Assembly (NCBI GenBank): GCA_030867875.1
Contig: JAOWCC010000655.1
Coordinates: 10,996,269 to 11,060,268 of the forward strand
Reading direction: 5' to 3'
DNA length: 64,000 bases
From: Actinernus sp. WN-2022
Lineage: Eukaryota > Cnidaria > Anthozoa > Actiniaria > Actinernidae
Shown here one piece after another: positions 11,875-23,300 of this stretch (within the stretch, counting starts at the first letter, position 1; each line of letters starts with the position of its first letter). A program made the position numbers and the translations under genes. A model generated the notes under the pieces. The model searched no databases and was not told the DNA's origin. It worked only from the letters and a program-made list of their open reading frames with translations.

Positions 11875-12169
11875 CATCGGGCAGAATGCTATTGTTTTCG
11901 GCGACATGTACTTACGGCTGCGAGATTTAATTGAGGTCGGCATAATTACGAATAACACTTATTAGTTATTCAATAAGACGATTGTAATTGGCTACTCAGT
12001 GATCGGTGTGGGAATACCCTACTCCCACATCACATTAAATACGCGTCAATCACTGTCATTCACTTTCTGTTATGGGACTATGAAAATCCCTACGCTCGTT
12101 AAGTCTGTCTTTTATCCCGATATGCAATAAACGACTTGTTAGTAATTATCGAAGTCCTGTTATATCGAT
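11875..12169. mobile_element. first 295 bp of the inverted-repeat insert (copy 1)
   Basis: It starts catcgggcagaatg and is identical where compared with 16214-16508. Here it is cut off by the duplication junction, where ORF2 of element A resumes in mid-endonuclease. Confidence 0.7.
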
Positions 12170-14463
12170 CACGTATAACCGAAAACTCTAACACTTTGAT
12201 TGATCACGTAATTACAAATGCTCCTGATAAAATTAACTGTTCTGGCGTCCTTACTATAGGCATCAGTGACCATAATATGGTATATGCCTACCGTAAATTA
12301 ACCTTAGATACAAAGACAGGCCATAGATCTGTCCAGTATCGTAGTTTTAAAATTTTCAGTAGGCTGGCATTTCGCAATGACCTACGTAATCAATCTTGGG
12401 GCAACATGTATGAATCAAATGACCCCAACCAAATGTGGGAAGTATGGAAAACTACATTTCTAAAAGTCGTAGACAGGCATGCACCCACTAAACCTCGAAG
12501 AATAAAACCTAAGCGTAGTCCCTGGATAACCAAAGATCTTAGACAAAAGATGCTTGACAGAGACAAACTTAAGGCAAAAGTCATTAAATCTAATAATTCT
12601 GACGACTGGCTGATCTTCAAAAACGCACGTAATAACGTTAACAATCTAATTCGTAAATGTAAGGCAGACTACTATAATGCTTCTATCAAGAACAATGAGC
12701 GTGATCAATCAAAGATGTGGAAAATCGTTAATGAATTAACTTCCAGGAATTCCCCCTCGCCCTCTATTAACGAGTTAAGGATCGATGATAAAGTTATTAC
12801 CAACTCTGAAGAGATTTCAGAGACAATGAACGAGTATTTCACAGGTATTGGTCCGAAATTAGCTAATACTATTCCTCGCAGCGATATCTCTTATAATCAT
12901 TACCTGAATAAGATTGGCTGCACCTTTCACCTTCAAGAAGTAAGCAATACTGAAGTTCTTAAACTCTTGAAAAAACTATGTATCTCTAAGTCTACTGGCC
13001 TAGATAATATCTCGTGTAGGCTGCTCAAAGACGCAGCTGATATTATCTGTGATACAATTACGGACATCTTTAATTCTTCAATCAAATCAGGCATATTTCC
13101 TTTAGAGTGGAAACTAGCGAGAGTGTGCCCTATCTTTAAAAAAGATAGTCGGAATGATCCAAACAACTATAGACCAATTTCTGTTATCCCTGTAATATCT
13201 AAAGTATTTGAACGTCTAGTATTTGAGCAGCTTTACAAATATCTACAAGGAAATAATATCCTTACAAATTCTCAGTCCGGGTTTAGAGAACTCCACTCCA
13301 CAGCTACAGCGCTTCTTGAGGCCACCGATGACTGGTACAGAAACATTGACAACGGCTTTGTTAATGCTATTACATTTCTAGACCTAAAAAAGGCCTTCGA
13401 TACCGTTGATCACGAAATTCTAATTCAAAAGCTGGCATTGTATGGTATAGAAGGCGTTTCGTTGCAATGGTTTGGGTCTTATCTAAACAATAGACAACAA
13501 AGCTGCTGTGTCAACGGTAAAACTTCTACCCTCAAACATGTAATATGTGGTGTACCTCAAAGCTCTATATTAGGACCTCTATTATTTCTCATATATATAA
13601 ATGACTTACCGAATTGTTTGCCAGATGCAGCTACACGTATGTATGCTGACGATACAACCCTCACCGCCACTGGAAACGATCCAGAGGAAATTAACGAATA
13701 TGTCACGAATAACCTGAATGAAGTGAGTAAATGGCTTGCAGCCAATAAACTTTCACTAAATGCATCAAAAACAGAGATACTACTCATTGGCTCAAACCAA
13801 AGACTCCAGGAATTTCCCAAAGATATGTCGTTTCCAATTGGTGGTGAAGTTGTAAAGAGAGTTTCGTCAGTGAAGTACCTCGGAGTACACCTTGACGAAT
13901 GTTTAACATGGAATACTCATATCGAAAAACTCACAAAGAAAATATCATCTGGTCTTGGTGCGCTTAAACGCATGAAGCCATTTGTTCCTTTTGCGACTCT
14001 CTTAAGTGTTTATAGGGCATTAATTCAGCCCCACTTTGACTACTTTAGCTGCATATGGGGAAACTTAAACCAAGGACTCTCTGACAAGTTACAAAAACTA
14101 CAAAACAGAGCAGCCCGCATACTAACTGGTCTACCATTCCATACCCATGTTGACAAGCTACTGAGTAACCTAGGGTGGAAAAGACTAGAATCTCAAAGGG
14201 CCATTCAAAAACCAGTCATGGTTTATAAAGCACTGCACGGCCTTGCACCCGAGTATATGACTAAAATGTTTGAAAGAAGAACCGAAGCTATACAATATAA
14301 TCTCAGAGGCTCGTCGACTAAAATCTCCTTTCCTCGTCCGCGCACAAACTTCGGTAAAAAATGCTTTCGTTTTGACGGGGCAAAGATATGGAATGCACTG
14401 CCCGAGGATGTTAGAGCCTCCGATAAAATAAGTAATTTTAAGAAAAGATTATCTATATCGTAA
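12170..14463 (+). pseudogene. ORF2 fragment (element A, copy 2)
   Basis: Same protein as copy 1 from RITENSNTLIDHV onward, so it lacks the first part of the endonuclease. The open frame extends upstream across the junction to 12136 through twelve codons of unrelated sequence, without an ATG. MYADDT is at about 13639 and the Gly-to-Ser PQS site at 13561-13563. It carries no private mutation that I can see. Confidence 0.9.
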
Positions 14464-15099
14464 CCTAACTTCCCTATTTTTAACTACCATACTTCAACAC
14501 ACGACATTCATGTAAAACAGTAGGCATATTTTATTTTTTACAATCTCTGTATTTTGTAATTGTTTTATGCTACTACTGATGTTTACTCGTGTATAAATAA
14601 AGTGTATGTATGTATGTATGAACAATATTATCGTTATTGTACTTTGATGCACAGTTCAGGGACAGGTTTAATAAGCTTAAGTTTATATTAGTTGGCCAAA
14701 TTGCAGTTTTTCGGATGTTTACCTTCTGTCTTTTCGCACCACCTTCATCTTCGTTTACTGATGAAGCCTCTTGGCTGCTTCTTTCTGGCATTTGTTGCAC
14801 CAGCGAGTTCCAGGGTTGTAGCTGGGGGAATGTGCTCCGGCTTTGTCCAATCTTGGTGTGTTTTTATTGGTACCATTTGGTTTGAGCCACGCCCATTTTA
14901 GTACCTCTGGTCGAAACGAAAATTTCCGATGAGCATCCCCGCCCCTTATATATGGGAGTCCCTCCCTCGGGATGAAGACACCGGGAATGGCCCCAAGTCG
15001 ACGGAGTCTTGGGGCCATTTAAGCCTCTGGCTTTGGCCTTTCTTCTGTATGTTCCTCCTTGTAGTATTTGTTAATAAATTGAATTGAATTGAGACTAGC
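14464..15099 (+). other. duplicate of element A 3' UTR and foreign 3' end
   Basis: Second copy of 10125-10760. The hairpin lies at 14988-15017 and the aattg tail at about 15074-15094. Confidence 0.8.
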
Positions 15100-16213
15100 A
15101 TTTCCCCGACGAAGTCTGTCAAAATGGCACTGACAGAGAAATAGTGTTGAAGCTACTCTTCCATATCTACAGGTATCTGTAGTGCTTAAACTTCCATGGC
15201 AAGTTGATAGCCTCCATGTCTTCCAACTGATTTCAAAATTAGACAAGTCTAAGTCAACGGGCCTGGACAATATCCCAGCAAAATTGTTAAAAGAGTGTGC
15301 GGATATTGTTTCAGAATCCCTCTCTTGGTTATTTAACCGATCAATAGCCACTGGTGTTTTTCCAACCGAACTACAGTGTTCCAAAGTATCCCCGATTTAT
15401 AAGAAAGGGAAACACATTGACCCTGATAACTATCGTCCCATATCAGTCATTCCAATCGTCGCTAAAATTTTCGAAAGGCTTGTATATAACCAATTGTTTA
15501 CTTATATCAATGACAACAAACTCTTATCAAGCAAACAATCCGGTTTCAGACGTTTACATTCCACTTTGACGGCTTTGCTGGAAGCAACTGATGATTGGGC
15601 GCTAAATATCGACCGGGGAAACATAAATGCTGTTGTTTTTCTAGACCTCAAAAAGGCCTTTGATACCGTCAATCATAGTATTTTACTGTCTAAACTTGAG
15701 TATTACGGTATCAAAGGAAAAGCCCACGATTGGTTTTCATCCTACTTAAATCAACGCTCTCAAAAATGTTTTGTCAACGGGTCTTTGTCAGGAACACGCT
15801 ATCTCAGTCATGGCATTCCTCAAGGAACAATCCTTGGTCCATTGTTGTTTATCAATGATCTCCCTCACTGCGTTTTAAACTCTACACCAAGAATGTATGC
15901 TGACGATACCAGTCTAACCTTCTCAAGTAATGACATTGATGTTTTAAGCAACAACATTGTATCTGATCTAGCATGCGTTCATGAGTGGCTTAGAGCTAAC
16001 AAGCTAACATTAAATATTAGTAAGACAGAGTTCATGCTTATTAGTTCTAGACAAAAACTACATTTTCTATCACAAACCGTCATATCCTCTATAAATAATA
16101 TTGCAATCAAGCAAGTCAAAACGGCCAAATCACTAGGCGTGCATATTGATGAAAACCTGTCGTGGGAAAAACACATTGAAATTACGTCTAAGAAAATTGC
16201 CTCCGGCATTGGA
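15100..16213 (+). pseudogene. reverse transcriptase fragment (element B, copy 2)
   Basis: Second copy of 10761-11874, with the same 9-bp deletion in the palm. This copy is directly continuous with the complete insert at 16214-18485 and, beyond it, with the C-terminal part of the same RT at 18486. It is therefore the structurally original arrangement. Confidence 0.85.
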
Positions 16214-16502
16214 CATCGGGCAGAATGCTATTGTTTTCGGCGACATGTACTTACGGCTGCGAGATTTAATTGAGGTCGGCATAATTACGAATAACACTTA
16301 TTAGTTATTCAATAAGACGATTGTAATTGGCTACTCAGTGATCGGTGTGGGAATACCCTACTCCCACATCACATTAAATACGCGTCAATCACTGTCATTC
16401 ACTTTCTGTTATGGGACTATGAAAATCCCTACGCTCGTTAAGTCTGTCTTTTATCCCGATATGCAATAAACGACTTGTTAGTAATTATCGAAGTCCTGTT
16501 AT

Positions 16503-16534
16503 ATCGATCAGGGATCGATCAGGGATCGATCAGG
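16503..16534. repeat. three 11-bp repeats at the duplication break
   Basis: tcgatcaggga is repeated nearly three times. In copy 1 the array is reduced to tcgatca at the junction. Confidence 0.7.
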
Positions 16535-16539
16535 AGGCG

Positions 16540-17230
16540 ACTGTTCCAAAGAGTGACGGCTTTACTTCCACTGACAGCTGATTCAGTCAAACAAACAAAT
16601 TACTCCGGCTATCGCGGGAATGCAGTGATAGAGCGATAAGGTTTTGCTTTAAAGAAAAACATTAACAATCACTCTAACATTTGTTTTTTTATGCTCTTAA
16701 AACGTTGTCTACGTTTTTATATTCGTTGTCTGTTAGTTTTAATTTTCGATTTCGCTTTCTTTGGTAGTCAGTGATTTCTAGAGCAAATAAACGCTTTGGT
16801 TTGAATACAAAACGGTGCCGCATTTCCTTTCCGTCAAGACCGAACAACTAGAGCCGGAATCATTGTTTGGTAATTTGAGTTCTAGAGCAAACTGAAATAC
16901 AAGAAAGGTCTCATTCTAAAGCTGACGATCTTGGATTTGTTCATGATGCGCTTGCGATTTATACGTTGTTCTGTTAGTTTTCATTTCATTTAACAAACAC
17001 TTTTTCCAGGCCGCCTTTTAAGAGTTACTTCAAAGCTAAAACAACACCTACTGCGGAATCGTTCCCGGCTATGGTAGTTTCAGTTCCAGAGCAAACAGAA
17101 ATACAAGAAACGTCTCATTTTAAAGCTCACGATTAATGAAAAACCGTTTTTGCATTTCTTCATGATGCGCGAGCGTGTTTTACATTGTTATGTTGGGTTT
17201 CATTTTCACTTTACAAACGCTTCGGCTTGC
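16540..17230. repeat. diverged tandem repeats of about 200 bp
   Basis: Three to four degenerate units share words such as ttctagagcaaa / ttccagagcaaac, aaatacaagaaa.gtctcatt and catgatgcgc..gcg, spaced about 200 bp apart (for example 16880 and 17085). This may be a subterminal binding array of the insert. Confidence 0.5.
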
Positions 17231-17504
17231 GGTAATTTTGTAAGGAAAGTGGGGCGGCCTCCCTACATATCGCCTCTATTGTTGTAACAACGTTTGTAAA
17301 GGAAATATTATGTTTTGTTTACTAACCGATCTCCGTTCGTAGTTGTGTGTTTACTTTGCGAAGCCCACCGATGACTTCCACGGGCCCTAGTTGAATCTCT
17401 TCTGGGTAAAGAGCTAACTTGGTCCAGAATTCGGATCGAAAAGATTGGCAATGGTTAGTGTTTGTAGCCTACGCACTTTCTTTACTAAGTACCCGACTTT
17501 TTTT

Positions 17505-17786
17505 TCATTGCCTTTCCAACGCGGGCACAGGAGGAAGAAGCCAAACCATATCCCATATACTACGTAAAGTTTCCTCGACGCTGTCCAAAATTTGAAACTC
17601 GCCCAAACTCTTCATTTGCCACTGCCATAGAGCCTCTCCGTTAATCTGAACATAGTACAGCGGGTCGTGGCCATCAGGTACTGATATGCGAAAAAGTGTT
17701 GGAGCGATCGAGGATTCTCTGAGCTCTGAAAAGAGCTCCCGATCGGCATTGGACATTTCGTATACGGAAGTCATAAATCGTAACAA
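17505..17786 (-). CDS. unknown 93-residue protein inside the insert
   Basis: The frame reads MLRFMTSVYEMSNADRELF at its start; the second Met (residue 5) is an equally good start. It has balanced composition, mixed acidic and aromatic residues, and ends with a normal TGA. No transmembrane segment or catalytic motif is visible and I do not recognise it. It lies on the minus strand in the middle of the 16214-18485 insert, with an A/T-rich tract upstream. It could be a transposon-borne first exon, a captured host exon, or chance. Confidence 0.35.
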   Translation of the reverse strand: MLRFMTSVYEMSNADRELFSELRESSIAPTLFRISVPDGHDPLYYVQINGEALWQWQMKSLGEFQILDSVEETLRSIWDMVWLLPPVPALERQ

Positions 17787-18485
17787 ATTGGAATGAATAC
17801 AGTCAAGTCGGACTGTGGATATACACCAGCGCTTATTTATTTTTAGAACAAAGCATTGGTTTTCACACCACGGTTCCTTAAGTACTGGCTTAACCTAATT
17901 ACAGCCGTAATTATAGGCGGCGTATGTGCCATTGTCTGATGGGGAGGAGCTTAGGCCTCAAAGCAAGACCCCTGGGAATTTTGAAATCCTGAATCTAGCA
18001 AGAGAATTTGTGGCGCCCAGATGCGTTCTAGAAAACACGATTTATATAAGCATAATATCCGGCAGATTTCAACGAAAAAACGTACACGGGTTAGTAAGAT
18101 GTCAGTCTATCTTTTCCAGTGTGGGCCTAAGAAATACGACAATTAGTCAAAGAGAAAATTACCCTCAAAGTCACACATTAGCCATTTCCCCCTATAAATA
18201 CTACGAAAAACACCGATTTTTAGGTCAAAATATATAAGCTTATTAATACGTAGAAAACTTATATATTGAGTAGAAATGATCGAATGATATCTCTTCTACT
18301 AAAATCCGTGTGGGCCTAATGCATACGGTATTTAGTTTTTCCGCAAATGAGTGAAATCGTAACCTCCCTGACGCGTTTGAGACCATTTCTTTGTAAATTT
18401 CATCACGATTCATTGAGTAGCTTTTGAATTTGGCGCTGATGACTATAGAATGTCCCGGATGTATGTCGCGCCATTCTGCCCGATG

Positions 18486-19004
18486 AGCCATAAAACGTAT
18501 CAGACCCTTTGTTCCATTTAAAGTATTACTAAGCGTGTACAATGCATTGGTCCAACCACACTTTGACTATTGTAGTCAAGTGTGGGAAATTTTAACAAGG
18601 GTGACAAACTACAAAAACTCCAGAACCGTGCTGCCCGTGTTCTTTTAAACGCTTCATATGACTCCAATGCTGAACGATTATTCAAAACGTTGGGCTGGAA
18701 GAATCTGAAGACTCAGAGGCTTATTCATTTATCGATAATGGTCTTCAAATGTCTAAATAATCTTGCTCCCGAATATCTTTGTTCTAAATTCATAGCACGA
18801 AATGAGATTACTAATTATGTTCTTAGAGATTCTTCCTTCAAATTTGCTGTTCCATATCCACGCACAAATTATTGCAAGCGCAGCTTCAGCTATCGTGGAG
18901 CAACCCTATGGAACAGCCTGCCAAGTGATATACGGGAGGAAAAATCTCTAATATCTTTCAAGAATATAATTAACTGCTACGACTTCACAAATACGCCATT
19001 GTAA
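18486..19004 (+). pseudogene. C-terminal part of RT element B
   Basis: From 18486 the sequence reads IKRIRPFVPFK, then VQPHFDYCSQVW; one G is lost near 18588 (tgtgggaaat), shifting the frame. It continues in the 18582-19004 frame with KLQKLQNRAARVLL, LAPEYLCSKF, YPRTNYCKRSF and GATLWNSLP, closely parallel to the end of ORF2 in A. It is the continuation of the RT at 15100-16213, separated by the insert. Confidence 0.85.
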
Positions 19005-19293
19005 TTAATTTAGATCACACGGCGCTCATGTAAAACAGGAATTAGTATAATAGGGATTATAGAGTTGTAGAGTAGAATTATAATTCTTTTATATAGTAGT
19101 ATTTTTAGCATACCAATATTAGTAGTTTTTTTTATAAGTAATATTTTAGTATACCAATATTATTAGTTTCATAATGTTAGTAGTAGTTTATATCACTATA
19201 ATTAATATAATTATTATATCTTTTACTCCAAATGTTATACCTGATGAGCCACACCGTGTCTAAATAAAGATTGATTGATTGATTGATTGATTG
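19005..19293 (+). other. 3' UTR and (attg)n tail of element B
   Basis: catgtaaaacag at about 19028 and taaataaagattgattgattg at the end (19261-19293). Tail unit differs from A (attg instead of gtat), but the preceding UTR motif is shared. Confidence 0.75.
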
Positions 19294-19659
19294 AGAATAA
19301 TGCCGTGTCTTTGAGCGAGCACACAGCATGTTACGAAATGGAAAAAATCGTGACCGTAACTCGCACTCCGAATGTGCCTTTTGCTTCGTCTGGTTTATAT
19401 CGTGTGCAAGCTCCATGTTTCTTGTGCACAATTTATTTTACGTAACAGTCATTGAACTAAGTCGTAATGAAGTATAGAGGCTAAGTATTGTGTTTCTTGG
19501 CTAAGTCTTGGTGTTTTCCAAGGCATGTACAAAATACGAAAGTTTAATTTTGAATTTGTCGGCGTTTCTAATTTATTGCGAATGACCGCTGACTAGCAAA
19601 ATAAGTGATCGCATCGGCAAAAACGTATTTCCGCGGTGTCAGGCCATGCCACCATGCTA
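19294..19659. other. no gene recognised
   Basis: No exon or repeat identified between element B and the next MITE. Confidence 0.4.
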
Positions 19660-20052
19660 GGTCACACACACACAGCGGTCAAACGTCTGCGCGTGCGTAT
19701 TACGGTCAGTCTGGTGGGCGGCCGCGCGAATTTCCCGTGCAAAATTTACCGTAAAACATATTACAACAACCCGGTGTTTAAAAAAAAACTCGGCTTGTGA
19801 ACTTCTACCCCAAAAAGTTCAGAAAAGTACGTAAAAGTTAAGCTTTATATTTTCACAGTCGACTGGAAATTGAACAAATTTCAAGCTGTGAGTTTACCCA
19901 AAAAAATTGTAATTTACCAAAAAAGTTCTCAAGGTTTTAAAACGGGTGTGTGAACAGTGACGCCGCCGGCTCGCTTTGAATTTGTTTTGGAATATGTTGT
20001 TGTTGCAAGACTTTTGACGCATGCGCAGACGTTTGACCGCTGTGTGGGTCAC
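19660..20052. mobile_element. 393-bp inverted-repeat element
   Basis: agcggtcaaacgtctgcgc (about 19674-19692) is mirrored by gcgcagacgtttgaccgct (20022-20040), flanked on both sides by a gtcacac/gtgtgac-like outer part. Total arm about 33 bp. No coding content. It lies just upstream of the SENP gene and could overlap its promoter. Confidence 0.65.
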
Positions 20053-20129
20053 ACAGCTAACAGAAAAACCGCTGACAGCTGAGACCGCGCTCCCACTACT
20101 ACTTAGGTCCTTCTCGGACAGATCCAAGA

Positions 20130-20300
20130 TGGCGACCGCCTTGCACGTAAAAGCGCAGGCGGAACCCCCCCCCCCCCCCCCAAGTTACGTGGAATATGGC
20201 AAAACGCAATACGCCCAGAATATTTGTTCCATCAAAACTGATGTCTGTCAATTTTATAACAAGTATAAAAACAAAACTGATTGTGAAATAAGTGCTTAAC
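20130..20300 (+). CDS. possible upstream exon or uORF near the SENP gene
   Basis: An ATG in an aagatggcgacc context (YY1-like, common at animal gene starts) opens a 56-codon frame with MATALHVKAQAE and a proline run from poly-C (about 20166-20180), ending TAA. It could be a 5' exon of the protease gene using an internal donor, or chance. No similarity to the missing N-terminal part of the C48 domain. Confidence 0.2.
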
Positions 20301-20383
20301 ACTGATAAACCTACAAAACAGTTAAATATTTCATTTGCTAATTGTTGTATAAATGACGTCTACAAAACAAAACTTTTTTTTAG

Positions 20384-23300
20384 GATTCGTTCCACCATGC
20401 ACAGAGATTCGAGACTTTTTTTTATAGTAGACTTGAGGAAAACGGCTACGACGGAGTGTCAAACTGGACAAGAAAGGTAAGTGAAAGTTAGTACACGTGA
20501 ACTAAAAGAGACGAACATTGCAATAATAATATTTTTGTTATTGTACTTGTTATTATCTTATAAACTGGTAATTTACAGTCTAAAGCGGATATTTTTAAAA
20601 GCCTGCTCAGAAGAGAAATAACAAATAGCTAAAGCTTGAATTCGGAGTAGATCTCCTTTTTTCTACATAGCTGTCATTTTTGTTATAAATATTGTTATTA
20701 TTTCAACTCAAGTACTATAGTTATTTCTTGCACATTACTTCTATCTAGTCTTAGCTCTGTCTACGTGTTCTCTCAACTTGTATTTGTATCTGCTTCTTTC
20801 GCATGTGCGGTCATTAGAGTGCGGAGGAACAGAACAGGAATGAGGGAGAATTAGCAGAAAAAATGAGGGCGGAGGGAGAATTTAGCATACAGGGAGGAGG
20901 GAGAAAATGGGATCTACATTAATGCTCTAGGGAGAAATTTTTAAAACTCACTAGGGAGGAGGGAGAAATATTCGAAAAAACTCAGTAGTATTACCTTATA
21001 ATATACCTTAATAAATTGTCCAGGGTACCTGACTCGATCAGTTTTATACAAAGCTATTTCTAAATTAACTACTAAATTAAGCTACTAAATTAACTGTTTT
21101 GGATAAACAACACACGACCCACATGTTGATTTTTACCGGAGGGAGGAACACCGGAGAAAACCCTCAAATGCAGATAAGGAATCAACAACAAATCTAACTC
21201 ACGTACCGGTGCCCGAGCCGGCAATCGAACCCCGGACCGCAGAGGGCCGGATCAATGAAGGTTGGCACGCAGTATATGACGTGCAAAACTAATTTTCTAC
21301 CTTCATCTCGGCAGGTGGACATATTCACCATGGATGTTCTTTTTATACCAGTGCATTATGTCAGGGAATCTCACTGGGCTCTTGCTGTAAGTTAGTTGAC
21401 TTAAAACACTTTGATTACTGATTAAATGCATTGTCGACGTAAAAAGGCAATAAGGTACTAATCCGGTGTGGTGTGCGGTCATGGTTTACAAGTGATATCA
21501 ACGAATAACCTGCTAATTTATATTTTTCTCAAACAGGTTATTGACATTTCACAGAATGTGCTTTACCACTTTGATGCATTAAAAGGTGCGAAGAATGGCA
21601 CAGAATGCCTGAATAATCTCTGGTAAGTGCTTCATTACGTATACTTGCTTCAATTTTAAAGTCTTAAATTATTCGTAATTTCGTAAGAAAGACAGAAAAA
21701 TACACTGAAAGCTACTATACCCACTACGCCTGTTATATTTCATTCAGTGATACGTAATCGTTTGTGCCTATTAGGGTTTGGTTGCTGAAGGAGGCACAGA
21801 ATCTCGAGAGGGACTGCATTGTCGAAGAAGAATGGGTTTTCTGCAATCCTGTACCAGTAGAAGTAAGTCCATTCTATATATGGCAAATAATTTAATTCAG
21901 GTTTAAGTACAAACGCGTATCTTAAGTACACGTCTCAGGTGCAAACGCGATTAGCAAGATAAAAAAAATAGTAATTACAAAATTACCATATTCTTCGGTA
22001 GAGCAAAACCGGCCTTGTGAAAACAAATACAAAAATTAAATTAATGTTAGCATGCTAATTCATCGTGAGGCTGGTTCACACAAGGTAATAAGGGCCCACA
22101 AACTATGTATACGAACATATTGCTAATTTTGTAACTACGAAGTTTTGGTAATCGCGTTTGCACTTGAGATCGCTACGAACTATTTGTATAACCCGCACAA
22201 CGTCAAGCAATTTAAATTGAAACCCAAATAATCCATTGTTTGCCGAGGTAATATCGGCTGTCATGACTGATAAACAATTGGAGTCCTCCTAGCTTCTCTT
22301 CGGCGTCTTTGTTATTTGGTAGTGCTCGACAACATTTTGGTGTACCAACAATTCGTTCGCATTTTTGGTGTTGACAATTGTTTTTGAAAAACACATTTCA
22401 CCTAGTGCAAACAGGCCTAGTGCAAACACAGGCAGCCCAAGCTCTGTATTTGCACTGTGTGACTATTATTTCACAAAATTCTCAGATAAAGAAAATAAAC
22501 TTACCTTAAGAGTTTGTTGTTGTCCTGTTGTTTCTCTGGGGTCTAGAAATGGCGGTTATGGGGCATTTCTCTCACTTTGGGTTTTTCTCTCTTAAATAAA
22601 GGAAAGGCTGCACACTCCAATTCAAACCACGAGGCACTTGAGGCCGATTTTTCCCACGAAAACCCATCCGATAGGCGTAATTTCCTCCGTCAGGTGAAAG
22701 GTAGATAGTTTTTCTTACCCCAGAAGTTTACAGACTTGAGCAATCATTATCCTAACTCTTCCAAATGAACTCATTTCTTTGAAAAAGCCCTCTCATTCTT
22801 CGTCAGAAACTACGTGTTTGCTGCTATTCGGTCGTGACGTAACGTGGCAAACTCGGCTTTGTAGCCTGGTAGAGAGCTTAAGCATCAACGACGGCGACGG
22901 CAGCGAGGACGGGACCTAGAAAAATGTTTTCTACCGAAATGTGATGCTTACTATTTCCTTCGTTCGCCTTTAATTACTTTTCACATTCATATCTTCGAAA
23001 AATATGACAAGCATAGAGTTCCGTTCACGCCGAAAGAAAAACGGAGTGACTTACTTTATACGTTGGCGTTCTCTTGTAAACGTAAAATGTGGGGTTTTCA
23101 CGTTCTGTTTTTCCAGACAACGGTTGAAATGTAGGTGACTGCGTGCATTCCCACGTGCAGTTATTGTATTTTGCAATTAAGGCTATTGTTTCATGCCGTC
23201 GTCCAAAACAATAGCCTTAATTGCAAAATACAATAACTGCACGTGGGAATGCACGCAGTCACCTACATTTCAACCGTTGTCTGGAAAAACAGAACGTGAA

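Larger units (their letters stand above)
7831..16508. repeat. 4339-bp tandem duplication (7831-12169 / 12170-16508)
   Basis: Every shared landmark is offset by exactly 4339 bp, and all lines I compared are identical, including every predicted frame. The unit runs from inside ORF2 of A through its 3' UTR, the foreign 3' end, RT fragment B and 295 bp of the insert. At the junction tcgat is followed by cacgtataacc; only ca is shared between the two break sites, so there is a 2-bp microhomology. The right break lies in an 11-bp repeat (tcgatcaggga). Either a very recent duplication or an assembly error. Confidence 0.9.
16214..18485. mobile_element. 2.27-kb inverted-repeat DNA element inside RT fragment B
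   Basis: The insert begins catcgggcagaatg and ends cattctgcccgatg, a perfect 14-bp terminal inverted repeat. On either side the B reading frame rejoins: GIG before it and the IKRIRPF segment after it, compared with GLGALKRMKPF in A. Only one base (a) could be duplicated, so target duplication is absent or very short. Inside are an 11-bp repeat, diverged tandem repeats of about 200 bp and a 94-codon minus-strand frame. No transposase recognised. The termini resemble those of the insert at 51242-52087. Confidence 0.7.

Noticed and set aside
12136..12169. Alternative start for a 775-residue RT protein
   Set aside because: The upstream codons come from the duplication junction and have no ATG; the frame is open by chance.
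18243..18542. 99-codon minus-strand frame near the right end of the 2.27-kb insert
   Set aside because: It runs from RT-B sequence through the inverted repeat into the insert; no motif recognised.
20166..20180. Proline-rich domain upstream of the SENP gene
   Set aside because: It results from a poly-C tract of uncertain length; kept only as a low-confidence exon candidate.
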